53,922 nt of DNA from Vibrio ordalii ATCC 33509 (GCA_000257205.1 AEZC01000100.1:1-53922); one strand, 5' to 3'. Shown: positions 1 through 9,781, numbered from the stretch's first letter. A program made the numbers and translations. The notes: generated by a model not told the origin, from the letters alone.

Positions 1-58
1 GCCTACTGAATGGTAGGCATCAAAAGCAGTTGAGATTTAATGCTTAAAGCTTTAAAAC

Positions 59-1066
59 TTAGAAGAAATATTTTAGACGAATACGCATGCCTAGATCTTT
101 GTTTTCTGTGTCGTCTACTTTCGAATAGTAAGTACCTAGATAAACAGAGAAATCTTCCACATCCATCACATTAGCAAATTGATAAGAAGCATAAGTGGTG
201 TTTACTTTCTCGCTAGTACCTTTATCAACATCACCATAGACATGACCTAGACCAAAGCCTTTAAACAGTAAGTTAGCACCGATGGTCGTATCTTCTTGTT
301 TAGTTTTGTCGAAATCACGGAACGCATAGTTCACGTTGATAGAAAGATCGTTAGCAGAATAGTTAACTGTCGCGCCATAACCAAGGAAATCATTCGCAGC
401 ATCTTTATCATCTGCTGTCAGATTGGCTTCTAAACCAGCAGCAACACGAACTGAGTCAACGATTTGGTACGCAACAACTGGGCGTACGAACACAGCATTT
501 TTATCCGCTGTAGTCGCATTCTTCTCAAATTTGGTAGAGAGTTCAAAGTAAAGATTATCCGCTGTCTTACTAAAACCGACTTGGCCGTTATCGCCACGGC
601 CACGAGCCGCATTCGCTCGGTACACGTCGCCGTTACCAAAACTTGTCTCAGCGTCATTATCAACTTTAGCGTATTCAAGCATAGTATCTTGACCAACAGG
701 GAATAGATCAAATGCTTCATAACGACCTACTCTCAATTCCCAGTTATTTGCTTGACCAAATGCAATCCACGCATCATCAAGTTCAACTTTACCCGTTGTT
801 TTAAGTAAAGGTTGTGCTTGCGCTTTGATATAACGGTCACCACTCACACTGCGCTCACCAGCGATTTGAACCAAAAGGCGGCCATCTTGATTTAGATGTT
901 GCTTATCAGTGGCATTTTTATCACGAAGGTTGATATCGAACTCAACATCACCGCCGATTGAGAAAACACCTTGTTCACCTTCAACACTGATACCTGCGTT
1001 TGCTTGTAGTGCGGCTGAAATTAGAATTGCGGCAAGAGAAAGTTTACCAGAGGTAGCAAAATTCAT
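59..1066 (-). CDS. Outer-membrane porin, carbohydrate-porin-like
   Basis: A 335-residue protein with a signal peptide (hydrophobic residues 8-22, cleavage probably after ANA near residue 24) and an acidic mature chain rich in alternating polar/aromatic strands. It ends in Phe-Phe, the usual C-terminal signal for BAM-assembled outer-membrane barrels. The length fits a 16-18-strand trimeric porin. The overall look resembles small sugar-porin families (RafY-like) rather than OmpU/OmpT, but the solute cannot be told from sequence. The start is well supported: GGAG lies about 7 nt upstream of ATG 1066. The gene stands alone, with a tRNA operon upstream on the same strand and a perfect inverted repeat 61 nt before its start. 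The porin call is firm; specificity is unknown. Confidence 0.75.
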   Translation of the reverse strand: MNFATSGKLSLAAILISAALQANAGISVEGEQGVFSIGGDVEFDINLRDKNATDKQHLNQDGRLLVQIAGERSVSGDRYIKAQAQPLLKTTGKVELDDAWIAFGQANNWELRVGRYEAFDLFPVGQDTMLEYAKVDNDAETSFGNGDVYRANAARGRGDNGQVGFSKTADNLYFELSTKFEKNATTADKNAVFVRPVVAYQIVDSVRVAAGLEANLTADDKDAANDFLGYGATVNYSANDLSINVNYAFRDFDKTKQEDTTIGANLLFKGFGLGHVYGDVDKGTSEKVNTTYASYQFANVMDVEDFSVYLGTYYSKVDDTENKDLGMRIRLKYFF

Positions 1067-1127
1067 TTTTTATACTCCATCGACCTTATGGTCATCATTA
1101 TCATTATGTTGGTGCTTGACACCTTGA

Positions 1128-1142
1128 ATCTCATCCTGAGAT
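1128..1142. promoter_or_regulatory. Inverted repeat upstream of porin, possible operator
   Basis: ATCTCA-TCC-TGAGAT is a perfect 6-3-6 inverted repeat 61 nt before the porin start. It could be an operator or an mRNA-leader hairpin. No regulator is assigned. Confidence 0.3.
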
Positions 1143-1673
1143 ATAGACAATAAAATTAATGAGTTAGGCTCACATTCACCGGGGGAAGTAGCACGCTACT
1201 TTGGTAATCATGAATAACTCAATCTCTTTATTGCTCAGCAACCACTGCTTATGTATTCGCTTAACGTTGCTGACGGGGATGGAGTTTACATTCACTGAAT
1301 CAATGTAAAAATAGATCAATGTCACATTGGGGATCGTTCCCATGAATGGGTTATTGATAAGTTTATATAAATCACGCTTTTGCAAATAATTCACACCAAG
1401 AATTAAATGTTGGCATGAAAATTATGTGAAGTAGGCCGAAATTTTACTTAACAAAATAATAACAACTCAAGATAAAAGTTGCTTTATCAAATTATTAACA
1501 TTCTAGAATTGAGGATGGAGAGTAAAAACGAAGCAATATTTGACCATAAATTGAAGCATTACGGTTTAATGGTGATGGCTTTACTTAAAATATTTTAATT
1601 TCACGTCCGAAACCGTCAACGAATATAGTGAACGTAGGGGGGGATTTACCCAATTTCTGCTAGGGCTTTAATT
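1143..1673. other. Intergenic, no supported gene
   Basis: About 530 bases of AT-rich DNA between the tRNA operon and the porin. A 72-codon minus-strand frame (1176-1394) has no Shine-Dalgarno sequence and no recognisable family, so it is not called. The porin promoter should lie near the 3' side of its start (1090-1250), but no convincing -35/-10 pair was found. Confidence 0.5.
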
Positions 1674-1749
1674 TGGAGCGACACACGAGGTTCGAACTCG
1701 TGACCTCAACCTTGGCAAGGTTGCGCTCTACCAACTGAGCTAGTGTCGC
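1674..1749 (-). tRNA. tRNA-Gly(GCC)
   Basis: A 76-nt cloverleaf on the minus strand. The acceptor stem is GCGACAC/GTGTCGC, the anticodon loop TTGCCAA gives anticodon GCC, the T-loop TTCGAAC is present, and CCA is encoded. It is identical to the copy at 1945-2020. It is the last gene of the Cys-Gly-Leu-Gly cluster. Confidence 0.97.
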
Positions 1750-1772
1750 ATACTGCATAAGCAGTAAAAAGA

Positions 1773-1859
1773 TGGTGCCCCGGGCCGGACTTGAACCGGC
1801 ACGACTCGAAAGTCGAGGGATTTTAAATCCCTTGTGTCTACCAATTTCACCACCAGGGC
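1773..1859 (-). tRNA. tRNA-Leu(TAA)
   Basis: An 87-nt class II tRNA with a long variable arm. Anticodon stem AGGGA/TCCCT with loop TTTAAAA gives anticodon TAA. The T-loop TTCAAGT is present and CCA is encoded. It corresponds to leuZ of the E. coli glyW-cysT-leuZ cluster, which also follows uvrC-pgsA. Confidence 0.97.
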
Positions 1860-1944
1860 ACGCAATTCTGCATTGCGATGCTGTTTACAAAATTTAGTAA
1901 CACCATCTTTAGATACTGAACGTTAAGTTCAACACCTCAAAATT

Positions 1945-2020
1945 TGGAGCGACACACGAGGTTCGAACTCGTGACCTCAACCTTGGCAAGGTTGCGCTCT
2001 ACCAACTGAGCTAGTGTCGC
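1945..2020 (-). tRNA. tRNA-Gly(GCC), second copy
   Basis: Same 76-nt sequence as 1674-1749, with anticodon GCC and encoded CCA. Only 2 nt separate it from tRNA-Cys upstream, so the two must be processed from one transcript. The duplicated Gly gene flanks tRNA-Leu. Confidence 0.97.
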
Positions 2021-2022
2021 AA

Positions 2023-2096
2023 TGGAGGCGCGTCCCGGAGTCGAACCGAGGTCCACGGATTTGCAATCCGCTGCATAGCCCCTCTGCCAACGCGCC
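2023..2096 (-). tRNA. tRNA-Cys(GCA)
   Basis: A 74-nt tRNA, first in the cluster. The acceptor stem is GGCGCGT, loop TTGCAAA gives anticodon GCA, and CCA is encoded. It corresponds to cysT in the E. coli cluster. Confidence 0.97.
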
Positions 2097-2147
2097 CCTG
2101 TAACATCAAGGGGGTTGTTTCTTCCGTTCCTCTTAAGTACGGGATGC

Positions 2148-2175
2148 ATTCTACGCATTCGATTCGATGAGTCAA
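2148..2175 (-). promoter_or_regulatory. Promoter of the tRNA operon
   Basis: Reading on the minus strand, -35 TTGACT (2170-2175), a 16-nt spacer and -10 TAGAAT (2148-2153) precede tRNA-Cys by about 50 nt. The discriminator after the -10 is GCATCCCG, GC-rich as in stringently controlled stable-RNA promoters. It lies downstream of the pgsA terminator, so the tRNAs are transcribed independently of pgsA. Confidence 0.7.
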
Positions 2176-2335
2176 TATTATTTTTTTAGTTTTTAAACCG
2201 TTTGGCTATTTTGCATTCAAAAAGGACAGATTTGGTTAATTTGATAGCAAAATTAACCACCTTTTACACGAGATAACTGTGATTTAACTGAAGCAATAAT
2301 GCATGTTGTGAAAGGGATTGTAGAAATTGGAGGAA

Positions 2336-2360
2336 CAAAAAAACGGGCCTAAGCCCGTTT
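2336..2360 (-). terminator. Rho-independent terminator of pgsA
   Basis: An 8-bp stem (AAACGGGC/GCCCGTTT, loop of 4) is followed on the minus strand by a run of U. It begins immediately after the pgsA stop codon. Confidence 0.85.
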
Positions 2361-2361
2361 C

Positions 2362-2919
2362 TTAATGATGCTCTGCATTGAGGAGGTCGTCTTTAGCTGC
2401 CGCCAAGTATTGAACCATTGACCAATAGGTCAAAATGGTGGCGATGTATAACGCTGCATAGCCGACCCACACCATCCAATCATCATGACGCCAAATCAGT
2501 ACCCACAATGCAAACATTTGGGTGAGCGTCTTAACCTTCCCAACCCATGAAACGGCCACACTGGCTCGTTTACCAATTTCCGCCATCCATTCTCGCAACG
2601 CAGAAATGATGATTTCACGGGCAATCATTGTCACGGCTGGAATCGTTATCCAGATACTGTGGTAATGGTCAGTGATCAAGATAAGAGCCGTCGCAACGAG
2701 CACTTTATCCGCTACTGGGTCGATAAAAGCACCAAAGCGAGAGGTTTGCCCAAGTTTTCGCGCAAGCATACCATCTAACCAATCGGTAAAACCCGCTACC
2801 CAAAACACCATTGCCGCAGCAAAAGGGCCCCAGCCGTAAGGCAGATAGAAAACAACGACAAATACTGGGATAAGGAAAAGTCGTAATAAAGACAAAATAT
2901 TAGGAATATTCAAACGCAT
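2362..2919 (-). CDS. pgsA: CDP-diacylglycerol--glycerol-3-phosphate 3-phosphatidyltransferase
   Basis: The inner-membrane enzyme that joins CDP-diacylglycerol and sn-glycerol-3-phosphate to form phosphatidylglycerophosphate, the committed step to phosphatidylglycerol and cardiolipin. The 185 residues match the family length. The CDP-alcohol phosphotransferase motif is complete: D46, D49-G50, A53-R54, G63, D67 and D71 in the D-x2-DG-x2-AR-x8-G-x3-D-x3-D pattern. Several hydrophobic helices surround it. It is the third gene of uvrY-uvrC-pgsA, 46 nt after uvrC and probably cotranscribed, and it ends at its own terminator. E. coli has the same order. The Shine-Dalgarno sequence is weak. Confidence 0.95.
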   Translation of the reverse strand: MRLNIPNILSLLRLFLIPVFVVVFYLPYGWGPFAAAMVFWVAGFTDWLDGMLARKLGQTSRFGAFIDPVADKVLVATALILITDHYHSIWITIPAVTMIAREIIISALREWMAEIGKRASVAVSWVGKVKTLTQMFALWVLIWRHDDWMVWVGYAALYIATILTYWSMVQYLAAAKDDLLNAEHH

Positions 2920-2965
2920 ATTTATAGGCTCTTATCGATTGCGCGGTTATGTTGCGTTATTTTTC

Positions 2966-4798
2966 TTATTGTTTCAATGCTTGGTAAATGTTTTCAGCTA
3001 AAGAATGGCTAATACCGGGCACTTTGGCGATTTCTTCAACAGTGGCTCTTTTTAGCTCTTGCAGCCCTCCCATATATTTCAGCAGTGCTTGCCGGCGTTT
3101 AGGCCCAACCCCTTCTATGCCTTCCAATGTACTGGTACGCCGTGTTTTACCTCGTTTGGCTCTATGCCCAGCAATGGCGTGATTATGACTTTCATCGCGA
3201 ATATGCTGAATCAAATGCAAAGCTGGCGCATCACTTGGAAGGTTAAATTCATCGCCATCGGTTGTAATCAACGTTTCCAGCCCCGGTTTGCGGGTAACAC
3301 CTTTGGCGATACCAATCATCACCGGTCTTTTCGGCCAATCTTGCCAATGGCTAGAGATGATCTGCAAAGCTCGATTCAATTGCCCTTTACCACCATCAAT
3401 GAAAATGACATCGGGGATTTTTTCCACATCAAGCTGCTTTGAATACCGCTTATCTAACACTTGCCCCATTGCGGCGTAATCATTCCCACCAGTAATTCCC
3501 GTGATGTTATAACGGCGGTATTCTGGTTTAACAGGCCCTTCTTGGTTAAATATCACGCATGAGGCGATCGTGCTCTCTCCCATGGTGTGCGAAATATCAA
3601 AACACTCCATACGCTCTATGCTATCCAACCCTAAAACAGATTGAAGTGCTTTAAAGCGCTGGTTGATCGTCATTCTATGGTTAATCTTAGCCGTTATTGC
3701 ACTCAATGCATTGGTATTAGCCAATTTTAAATATTGGGCACGCACACCTGTTGGGCTGATGTGGAAAGAAACTTTACGTCCGACCAAGGTCTGTAAGGCT
3801 GCTTGCAGCGGCTTTTCATCCTCTAGCAGACCCGCATTTAAGATCACTCTACTTGGGATCGTACGCGCTTCATTGTGACTTAAATAATACTGCCCTAAAA
3901 AGCCATCAAACACCTCTTCTTGAGTCGTGTTAGCCGGAATTTTAGGAAAATGACTACGACTACCCAATATTTTACCTTGGCGGATCATCAAAATATGGAT
4001 GCAAGCGATGCCATTTTCTTGGGCAAATCCCAATACATCCATATCATCCATCGTCTCTTCAGAAACAAACTGTTGTTCTTGGACTCTTCGAATGGCTTGG
4101 ATCTGGTCTCTAAATTTAGCGGCATTTTCAAACTGCAGTGCTTGGCTGGCTTGTTCCATTTTTTGCACTAATGTTTCAAGTACTTGGTTATCTTTGCCTT
4201 GCAAAAACAATCGAACATAATTAACCAATTCAGCATACTCTTCATCCGCAATGATATGACTCACACAAGGTGCAGCGCAGCGGCCAATTTGATACATCAG
4301 GCAAGGACGAGTCCGGTTGCTATAGACGGTATCTTCACATTGTCTTACCGGAAATATTTTTTGGATGAGGTGTAACGACTCTCGAACCGCACCAGAATCA
4401 GGATATGGACCAAAATACTCACCTTTGCGCTTTTTCGCGCCACGGTGCAACGACAAACGAGGGTGCTTATGCCCACTAATAAAAATATACGGGTAAGATT
4501 TATCGTCTCGCAGCAGCACATTGTATTTAGGCAAATATTGCTTGATGTAATTGTGTTCAAGGATCAACGCTTCCGTTTCTGTGTGAGTAACGGTGACATC
4601 AATTTTATTGATATGGCTGACTAACGCGCGCGTTTTCTCACTGTCGATTGTTTTTCGAAAGTAGCTCGAAAGGCGTTTTTTGAGGTCTTTGGCTTTGCCA
4701 ACATAGATGATATCAGCCTCGGCGTTATACATTCGATAAACGCCGGGCTGATGGGTAACGGTTTTAAGAAAAGCGACCGAGTCGAACAAAGAAGTCAC
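2966..4798 (-). CDS. uvrC: Excinuclease ABC subunit C
   Basis: The nuclease subunit of UvrABC, which makes both incisions around bulky DNA lesions in nucleotide-excision repair. Its 610 residues equal E. coli UvrC. The visible order is: N-terminal GIY-YIG nuclease (about 15-95, with PGVYRMY and [11 protein letters not shown], for the 3' cut); a Cys-rich patch (about 153-178); the UVR helical motif (about 200-240) that contacts UvrB; the RNase-H-like endonuclease with ECFDISH and FIDGGKGQL Asp residues (about 390-540, for the 5' cut); and tandem helix-hairpin-helix motifs at 555-610. The start is GTG, which shares its first G with the TAG stop of varA (TAGTG), so translation is probably coupled. 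Confidence 0.96.
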   Translation of the reverse strand: MTSLFDSVAFLKTVTHQPGVYRMYNAEADIIYVGKAKDLKKRLSSYFRKTIDSEKTRALVSHINKIDVTVTHTETEALILEHNYIKQYLPKYNVLLRDDKSYPYIFISGHKHPRLSLHRGAKKRKGEYFGPYPDSGAVRESLHLIQKIFPVRQCEDTVYSNRTRPCLMYQIGRCAAPCVSHIIADEEYAELVNYVRLFLQGKDNQVLETLVQKMEQASQALQFENAAKFRDQIQAIRRVQEQQFVSEETMDDMDVLGFAQENGIACIHILMIRQGKILGSRSHFPKIPANTTQEEVFDGFLGQYYLSHNEARTIPSRVILNAGLLEDEKPLQAALQTLVGRKVSFHISPTGVRAQYLKLANTNALSAITAKINHRMTINQRFKALQSVLGLDSIERMECFDISHTMGESTIASCVIFNQEGPVKPEYRRYNITGITGGNDYAAMGQVLDKRYSKQLDVEKIPDVIFIDGGKGQLNRALQIISSHWQDWPKRPVMIGIAKGVTRKPGLETLITTDGDEFNLPSDAPALHLIQHIRDESHNHAIAGHRAKRGKTRRTSTLEGIEGVGPKRRQALLKYMGGLQELKRATVEEIAKVPGISHSLAENIYQALKQ

Positions 4799-5443
4799 TA
4801 AAGCGTCTCTGTGTCTAACATTCCGTGTCGAATAGCTAAATGGGTCAGTTCAACATCACCGCTGATCGCTAACTTACTAAACAGTCGATAGCGATAGCTA
4901 TTTACTGTTTTGGGGCTAAGACTAAGTTGCTCGGAAATATCCGTCACTTTTTGCCCTTTGGTAATCATCATCATAATCTGCAGCTCTCTTTCCGAGAGAT
5001 CAGCAAATGGATTGTCAGAAGCTGGCGAGAATTGGCTTAATGCCATTTGCTGTGCGATTTCAGGCGAGATATAACGCTGCCCGCTATTCACAATGCGAAT
5101 CGCGTTGACCATTTCATCTGGGCCTGCACCTTTGGTTAAATAACCCGCGGCTCCAGCTTGCATCACTTTGGTCGGAAATGGATTTTCCGTATGAACCGTT
5201 AACACGATGATTTTCACATCTGGATTAAAGCGCAGAATTTTTTTTGTTCGCTTCCAAACCGCCGATACCAGGCATGTTCATATCCATTAAAACAACGTCG
5301 ACATGATTACTGCGACACCATTTTACTGCTTCTTCACCGCTGTCAGCTTCCCCTACTACGTTCATTCCACGGACGTCTTCAATAATACGTCGTATCCCTG
5401 TGCGAACCAGCTCGTGATCATCTACAAGGAAAACACTTATCAA
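4798..5443 (-). pseudogene. varA: GacA/UvrY/VarA-type response regulator, frameshifted
   Basis: Two adjoining frames together encode one complete NarL-family response regulator of 214 residues, the usual UvrY/VarA length. The first part (5443 to about 5232) has the receiver with FLVDDHELVR and the phospho-acceptor in VLMDMNMPG. The second (about 5217 to 4798) has the rest of the receiver and the LuxR-type HTH (LSERELQIM, SPKTVNSYRYRL). The break is in a run of eight A (minus strand; T run at 5238-5245). Seven A would restore GLEANKKILRFNPDVKII. The likely start is TTG 5443 with GGAG upstream. With BarA-type kinases this regulator drives Csr sRNAs. A real loss-of-function mutation, a phase-variable tract or a homopolymer sequencing error are all possible. 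Confidence 0.85.
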
Positions 5444-5909
5444 ACTTGTATCTCCACACTCATCTATTGGCTCTGCACCCACTGAATCGTGGATAGCAGC
5501 ATCGCGGCCCACATTAATTAGCTCACAATTGGAAATTAACTCACAATCGGGTAATTAACTTAACATTGGTTTTTACTCACACTGAATATGTGCTCAAACC
5601 CCAAATTTGGCAAGTACTTATTTGTTCGGCTAATCATCCAATGAGAATCCATTAACAAATCAAAAGCTTAATTATATTAGCAGAGATGCCGCACGACTTT
5701 TACATGATTTTTTGACAAATTTGAACCTAAACATAAAAATGCAACCAGCCTCATAAAAATACAAAACCAAAACAAATCATAAAGTTAAAATACATACACC
5801 ATACTAATTAACGGTTATTTCATCTCCATCGCCCGCTTACTCGCCTCACTGAAATTCGTTATTTAACTCATAGCTCTGATATGATGCCCTCCCCCAAGGT
5901 TACGACTAT
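5444..5909. other. Intergenic between varA and polB, with a possible promoter
   Basis: A divergent regulatory region of 466 bases. On the plus strand TTGACA (5712-5717) and TAAAAA (5734-5739) with a 16-nt spacer could start polB transcription about 170 nt upstream. Near the varA side the near-repeated motif AACTCACAAT appears at about 5520-5550. No CTGT-N8-ACAG LexA box was found before polB, unlike the SOS-controlled E. coli gene. Confidence 0.4.
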
Positions 5910-8288
5910 TTGGATTTATTACGCTTGGTTATTCAACACGGTTTTTTACTTACTCGCCATGCAAGAGACCTTCATGGCTCGACTCATATTGAGTTGTGGT
6001 TGAGTACGCCTCAAGGTCCAACCCAACTGATTATCCGTGGTGAAAAACCCGTGTTCTTCATAGCCCAGAAAGATGTACCACAAGCGCAAAAATTAGCGTT
6101 AGAGCGGCAGCTCTCTATCGAATTAAAAACATTGGATTTGGAAGATTTTGAACATACCCTCCTAGCGGGTTGTTATTGCCAAACGATTCAAACGCATGCT
6201 GAGTTTTCGGCACTACTAAAGCAACATCATATTCTGACGTTAGAAGATGATATTAAGCTTGCCGACCGCTTTCTTATGGAGCGCTTCCTTAAAGGCAGCA
6301 TTGAATTTACTGGGCGGCTTACCCAGGCGTTTTCCCACTCAAAAATAGAACAGGCGAAATGTCGACCGGGCAACTATCTTCCTCATCTGAAAGTGGTTTC
6401 GCTGGATTTAGAGTGTTCTGAAAAAGGCATTCTCTACTCGATTGGTTTTGATAGCCCAATGGACAGCCGCGTAATCATGATTGGTGAGCCCGAGCCTTGC
6501 GATACCCCAATTCAGTGGGTGAAAGACGAATACGCATTGCTCAACGCTCTCATCGATTGGTTCACTGAGTTCGACCCTGATGTAATAATTGGCTGGAGCG
6601 TGATTGATTTTGATTTTCGCTTACTCCATAAAAGAGCCGAGTGGCATAAGTTAAAACTTGCGATTGGTCGCGGCAAACAGCACAGTTTTTTTCGTAGTTC
6701 AAACCAGAGTCAGCAAGGGTTTATTACCATTCCCGGGCGAGTCGTGTTGGATGGAATTGATACATTAAAAACAGCCACTTACCAATTTCGTTCTTGGTCA
6801 TTGGAATCAGTATCAAGGGAGCTCTTAGGCGAAGGAAAAGCGATTCATAACGCCCATGATCGGATGAATGAAATCAACCGTATGTTTCAAAAAGACAAAC
6901 CATCACTAGCGAAATACAACCTGCAAGATTGTGTGTTAGTGAATAAAATCTTTGAACATACCCATTTGCTGGATTTCGCCATTGAACGTTCCCGTCTCAC
7001 GGGTGTGGAGCTAGATCGCGTCGGCGGTTCTGTCGCCGCCTTTACCAATCTCTATTTACCTCAATTGCATCGCGCGGGTTACATCGCACCTAACTTACAC
7101 TCCGAAAATTGGGTCGCAAGCCCAGGAGGCTATGTGATGGACTCCATCCCTAACCTCTACGACTCTGTGTTACTTCTTGATTTTAAAAGCTTATATCCCT
7201 CGATCATTCGTTCATTTTTAATTGACCCACTTGGCTTGATTGAAGGGCTAAAAATTCCGATTGGCAAAGAGGATAATCAAGCGGTAACGGGATTTCGTGG
7301 CGGTCAATTTCACCGCACCAAACATTTTCTTCCAGAGATGATCGAGAAATTGTGGGCTGCGCGTGATGTGGCGAAAAAGAACAATAACAAAGCCTTTTCA
7401 CAAGCGATAAAAATCATCATGAACTCTTTCTACGGTGTACTTGGATCGTCAGGTTGTCGTTTTTTTGATACTCGTTTGGCGTCCAGCATTACCATGCGCG
7501 GACACGAGATCATGAAGCAAACTAAAAAGTTAATTGAGGCGCAAGGCTATCAAGTGATTTATGGTGATACCGACTCAACCTTTGTCTCTTTAGGTGGTCA
7601 ATATTCACAGCAGCAAGCGGATCGCGTAGGAATACAACTGGTTGAACACATCAATCAATGGTGGACGACCCACTTGCGTGAAGAGTACCAATTGGAATCG
7701 ATGCTGGAATTGGAATACGAAACCCACTACCGAAAGTTTCTGATGCCCACCATCCGAGGTTCAGAAACAGGGTCAAAAAAACGCTATGCGGGATTGATCG
7801 GTGAAGGCGAAAACGAGCGGCTAATTTTTAAAGGGCTTGAGAGTGCAAGAACGGACTGGACTCCGCTCGCACAACGCTTTCAGCACCAACTTTATTCGAT
7901 GATTTTTAATGGTGAAGACCCTGCGGCGTTTATTCGTGAAATCGTTGAGCAAACTCAAACAGGTCAACTCGACCATGAGCTCGTGTACCAAAAACGGTTG
8001 CGTCGCAAACTGCATGAATACCAAAAAAACGTACCGCCACAAGTAAGAGCTGCGCGACTTGCTGATACGATAAACCAGCAGTTAGGCCTACCATTACAAT
8101 ATCAAAATCGAGGTCGTATCGAATATCTCATCACACTGAATGGCCCTGAGCCTAAAGAGTATTTAAAAAGTCCTATCGATTATCAGCACTATATCGATAA
8201 ACAATTGCAGCCAGTCGCAGAAGCCATTTTGCCTTTTGTTGGCTTGAATTTCGAACAGCTCAGCCAACCACAACTTGGGCTATTTTAA
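5910..8288 (+). CDS. polB: DNA polymerase II
   Basis: A family-B repair and translesion polymerase with 3'-5' proofreading. Its 792 residues are close to E. coli Pol II (783). Exonuclease motifs are intact: Exo I SLDLECSE (D166, E168), Exo II IIGWSVIDFDFRLL and Exo III YNLQDCVLV. Polymerase motifs are intact: A DFKSLYPSI (D424), B KIIMNSFYG (about 500) and C YGDTDS (D553, D555). The start is inferred as TTG 5910, with AAGG about 10 nt upstream, because the conserved N-terminus (LLRLVIQHGFLLTRH) begins there and no ATG is available. It is divergent from varA and convergent with the nucleotidyltransferase gene, 24 nt away. Confidence 0.95.
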   Translation: MDLLRLVIQHGFLLTRHARDLHGSTHIELWLSTPQGPTQLIIRGEKPVFFIAQKDVPQAQKLALERQLSIELKTLDLEDFEHTLLAGCYCQTIQTHAEFSALLKQHHILTLEDDIKLADRFLMERFLKGSIEFTGRLTQAFSHSKIEQAKCRPGNYLPHLKVVSLDLECSEKGILYSIGFDSPMDSRVIMIGEPEPCDTPIQWVKDEYALLNALIDWFTEFDPDVIIGWSVIDFDFRLLHKRAEWHKLKLAIGRGKQHSFFRSSNQSQQGFITIPGRVVLDGIDTLKTATYQFRSWSLESVSRELLGEGKAIHNAHDRMNEINRMFQKDKPSLAKYNLQDCVLVNKIFEHTHLLDFAIERSRLTGVELDRVGGSVAAFTNLYLPQLHRAGYIAPNLHSENWVASPGGYVMDSIPNLYDSVLLLDFKSLYPSIIRSFLIDPLGLIEGLKIPIGKEDNQAVTGFRGGQFHRTKHFLPEMIEKLWAARDVAKKNNNKAFSQAIKIIMNSFYGVLGSSGCRFFDTRLASSITMRGHEIMKQTKKLIEAQGYQVIYGDTDSTFVSLGGQYSQQQADRVGIQLVEHINQWWTTHLREEYQLESMLELEYETHYRKFLMPTIRGSETGSKKRYAGLIGEGENERLIFKGLESARTDWTPLAQRFQHQLYSMIFNGEDPAAFIREIVEQTQTGQLDHELVYQKRLRRKLHEYQKNVPPQVRAARLADTINQQLGLPLQYQNRGRIEYLITLNGPEPKEYLKSPIDYQHYIDKQLQPVAEAILPFVGLNFEQLSQPQLGLF

Positions 8289-8312
8289 GAAGTACGACGA
8301 TCTAGCCAGCGG

Positions 8313-9080
8313 TTAACCAATCCGAAACTCTGTTTTTTGGTACTGCTTTGCCAGCCATTGACCATAACTGTCTAGAATCCCAATCACTGAACGTTTGGCG
8401 ATCACTCGTCCAGAGAGCAAAATACCCAATCTCTCAATGTCGATTTTTTTCTCCGGGTGATAACGTAAAAACTGCTGCCCGCATTCGATAGGATCATCAA
8501 ACCAATTTTTGTCACGATACATAATCAAAGCATAGCTGGCGCGCAGTAATTTCTTGGCAATGGCTACTTGCGCCTTGCTCTGTTCGCTTTCAGAACTGGT
8601 TTTTGCAATTTTATCACGGTAAAAAAAGACCCAATCTGCGATGTCCATATTCCAGTGTTTAGCTATTTCCCAACTGGGTTCGAAATCGCCAAAGCATTGC
8701 GCCAGATCATCACCCAAGATGCAAACGCTGCAATGGCGCAACATAAATCCCCACGTAAAAATGCTCTCTAAAGTAGCTACTTCGCTCACGAGTGCAGTTT
8801 TGATCGAGACTTCGGTGATATGTGGGAAACTTTTCTGAAATCGCCATTTTATCGTATTCAGCAGAGTTGCTCGTTGCTCGGAGAAATCACGGTGCGTCAC
8901 CAACACTACATCCAAATTGGAGCGCCCATAACGCGCAGTTCTGCGCGCCACACTGCCATAAAGGTAAAGACTATGTAGATTGTCACCTAACCCGGCACGC
9001 AGAAACTTGATGAGATCATCGATAGCCGCTTGATATTCAGCCTGAAAGGGTTGTTTTGGGTCAATAACCGATAAATACAT
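8313..9080 (-). CDS. AadA-like nucleotidyltransferase-domain protein
   Basis: A 255-residue protein with an N-terminal polymerase-beta-type nucleotidyltransferase fold. YGSVARR (about 42-48) starts the GS motif, followed by SNLDVVLV where active enzymes usually have S-D-x-D. The first metal-binding Asp therefore appears replaced by Asn while the second remains. The helical C-terminal half (about 120-250) resembles the AadA/KNTase accessory domain. Such proteins modify aminoglycosides or other small molecules or act in toxin systems, but nothing here fixes a substrate, and the altered motif may mean changed or lost activity. It is a single gene, convergent with polB and divergent from efpL. 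Confidence 0.6.
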   Translation of the reverse strand: MYLSVIDPKQPFQAEYQAAIDDLIKFLRAGLGDNLHSLYLYGSVARRTARYGRSNLDVVLVTHRDFSEQRATLLNTIKWRFQKSFPHITEVSIKTALVSEVATLESIFTWGFMLRHCSVCILGDDLAQCFGDFEPSWEIAKHWNMDIADWVFFYRDKIAKTSSESEQSKAQVAIAKKLLRASYALIMYRDKNWFDDPIECGQQFLRYHPEKKIDIERLGILLSGRVIAKRSVIGILDSYGQWLAKQYQKTEFRIG

Positions 9081-9177
9081 AGCAAAAAGCGTTAGTTAAT
9101 TTAAGAAAAAGTACACGCGGTCATGTTCTACTATGCAAAGCAATCAATCAAGATATTCCTTTTCGAAAACGGCAAGG

Positions 9178-9183
9178 TATAAT
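9178..9183 (+). promoter_or_regulatory. -10 element before efpL
   Basis: A consensus TATAAT 32 nt before the efpL start. No matching -35 is obvious (ATTCCT/TTCCTT at the right distance), so only the -10 is claimed. Confidence 0.4.
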
Positions 9184-9214
9184 GCGCCGAAACTAAGTAT
9201 GAAGGAAAAATTCC

Positions 9215-9781
9215 ATGCCAAAGGCGAATGAATTAAAAAAAGGGTTTGCTATTATTTCTGATGGCAAGACGCTATTGATCAAAGATATCGAAGTGACCAC
9301 TCCTGGTGGCCGCGGTGGTTCTAAAATCTACAAACTACGTTGTACTGATTTGAACACTGGCGCTCGCGTTGATGAGCGTTTAAAAGCCGATGACTTTGTC
9401 GACACCGTTGACATGAACCGCCGTGCGGTTTCGTTTTCTTATGTTGATGGCGATGAGTACATCTTCATGGATAACGAAGATTACACTCAATTTACGTTTA
9501 AACAGGCGGATATCGAAGATGAGCTGCTGTTCATCACTGAAGAAATCCAAGGTATGTATGTGGTTGTCGTTGACGGTGTTGCGGTAGCACTAGATGTCCC
9601 TTCATCTGTTGAGCTTGTGATTGAAGAGACAGACCCTTCCATCAAAGGTGCTTCAGCTTCTGCGCGTTCAAAACCAGCACGTTTAAGCACTGGCCTTGTC
9701 GTGCAAGTTCCTGAATATGTGGCAACTGGTGACCGTATTATCGTCAACACCGCTGAACGCAAATACATGAGCCGAGCATAA
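9215..9781 (+). CDS. yeiP: Elongation factor P-like protein (YeiP/EfpL)
   Basis: An EF-P paralogue that binds between the ribosomal P and E sites and relieves stalling at proline-containing and related motifs. The 188 residues contain the three EF-P domains. The KOW-like N-domain has the tip loop TPGGRGGSK with Arg33 where EF-P carries a modified Lys, a hallmark of the YeiP subgroup. The C-terminal OB domain contains the conserved SARSKPARLSTGLVVQVPEY stretch (about 151-170). A Shine-Dalgarno AAGGA lies upstream of ATG 9215. It is followed after 2 nt by yciU, so the two are probably cotranscribed. Confidence 0.92.
   Translation: MPKANELKKGFAIISDGKTLLIKDIEVTTPGGRGGSKIYKLRCTDLNTGARVDERLKADDFVDTVDMNRRAVSFSYVDGDEYIFMDNEDYTQFTFKQADIEDELLFITEEIQGMYVVVVDGVAVALDVPSSVELVIEETDPSIKGASASARSKPARLSTGLVVQVPEYVATGDRIIVNTAERKYMSRA

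Noticed and set aside
1280..1340. CRP site before the porin
   Set aside because: Only one half-site (TCACA) fits; the other matches too few positions.
1176..1394. 72-codon minus-strand frame before the porin
   Set aside because: No ribosome-binding site, no family resemblance, and AT-rich intergenic composition.
5820..5909. SOS box before polB
   Set aside because: E. coli polB is LexA-controlled, but no CTGT-N8-ACAG site was found here.
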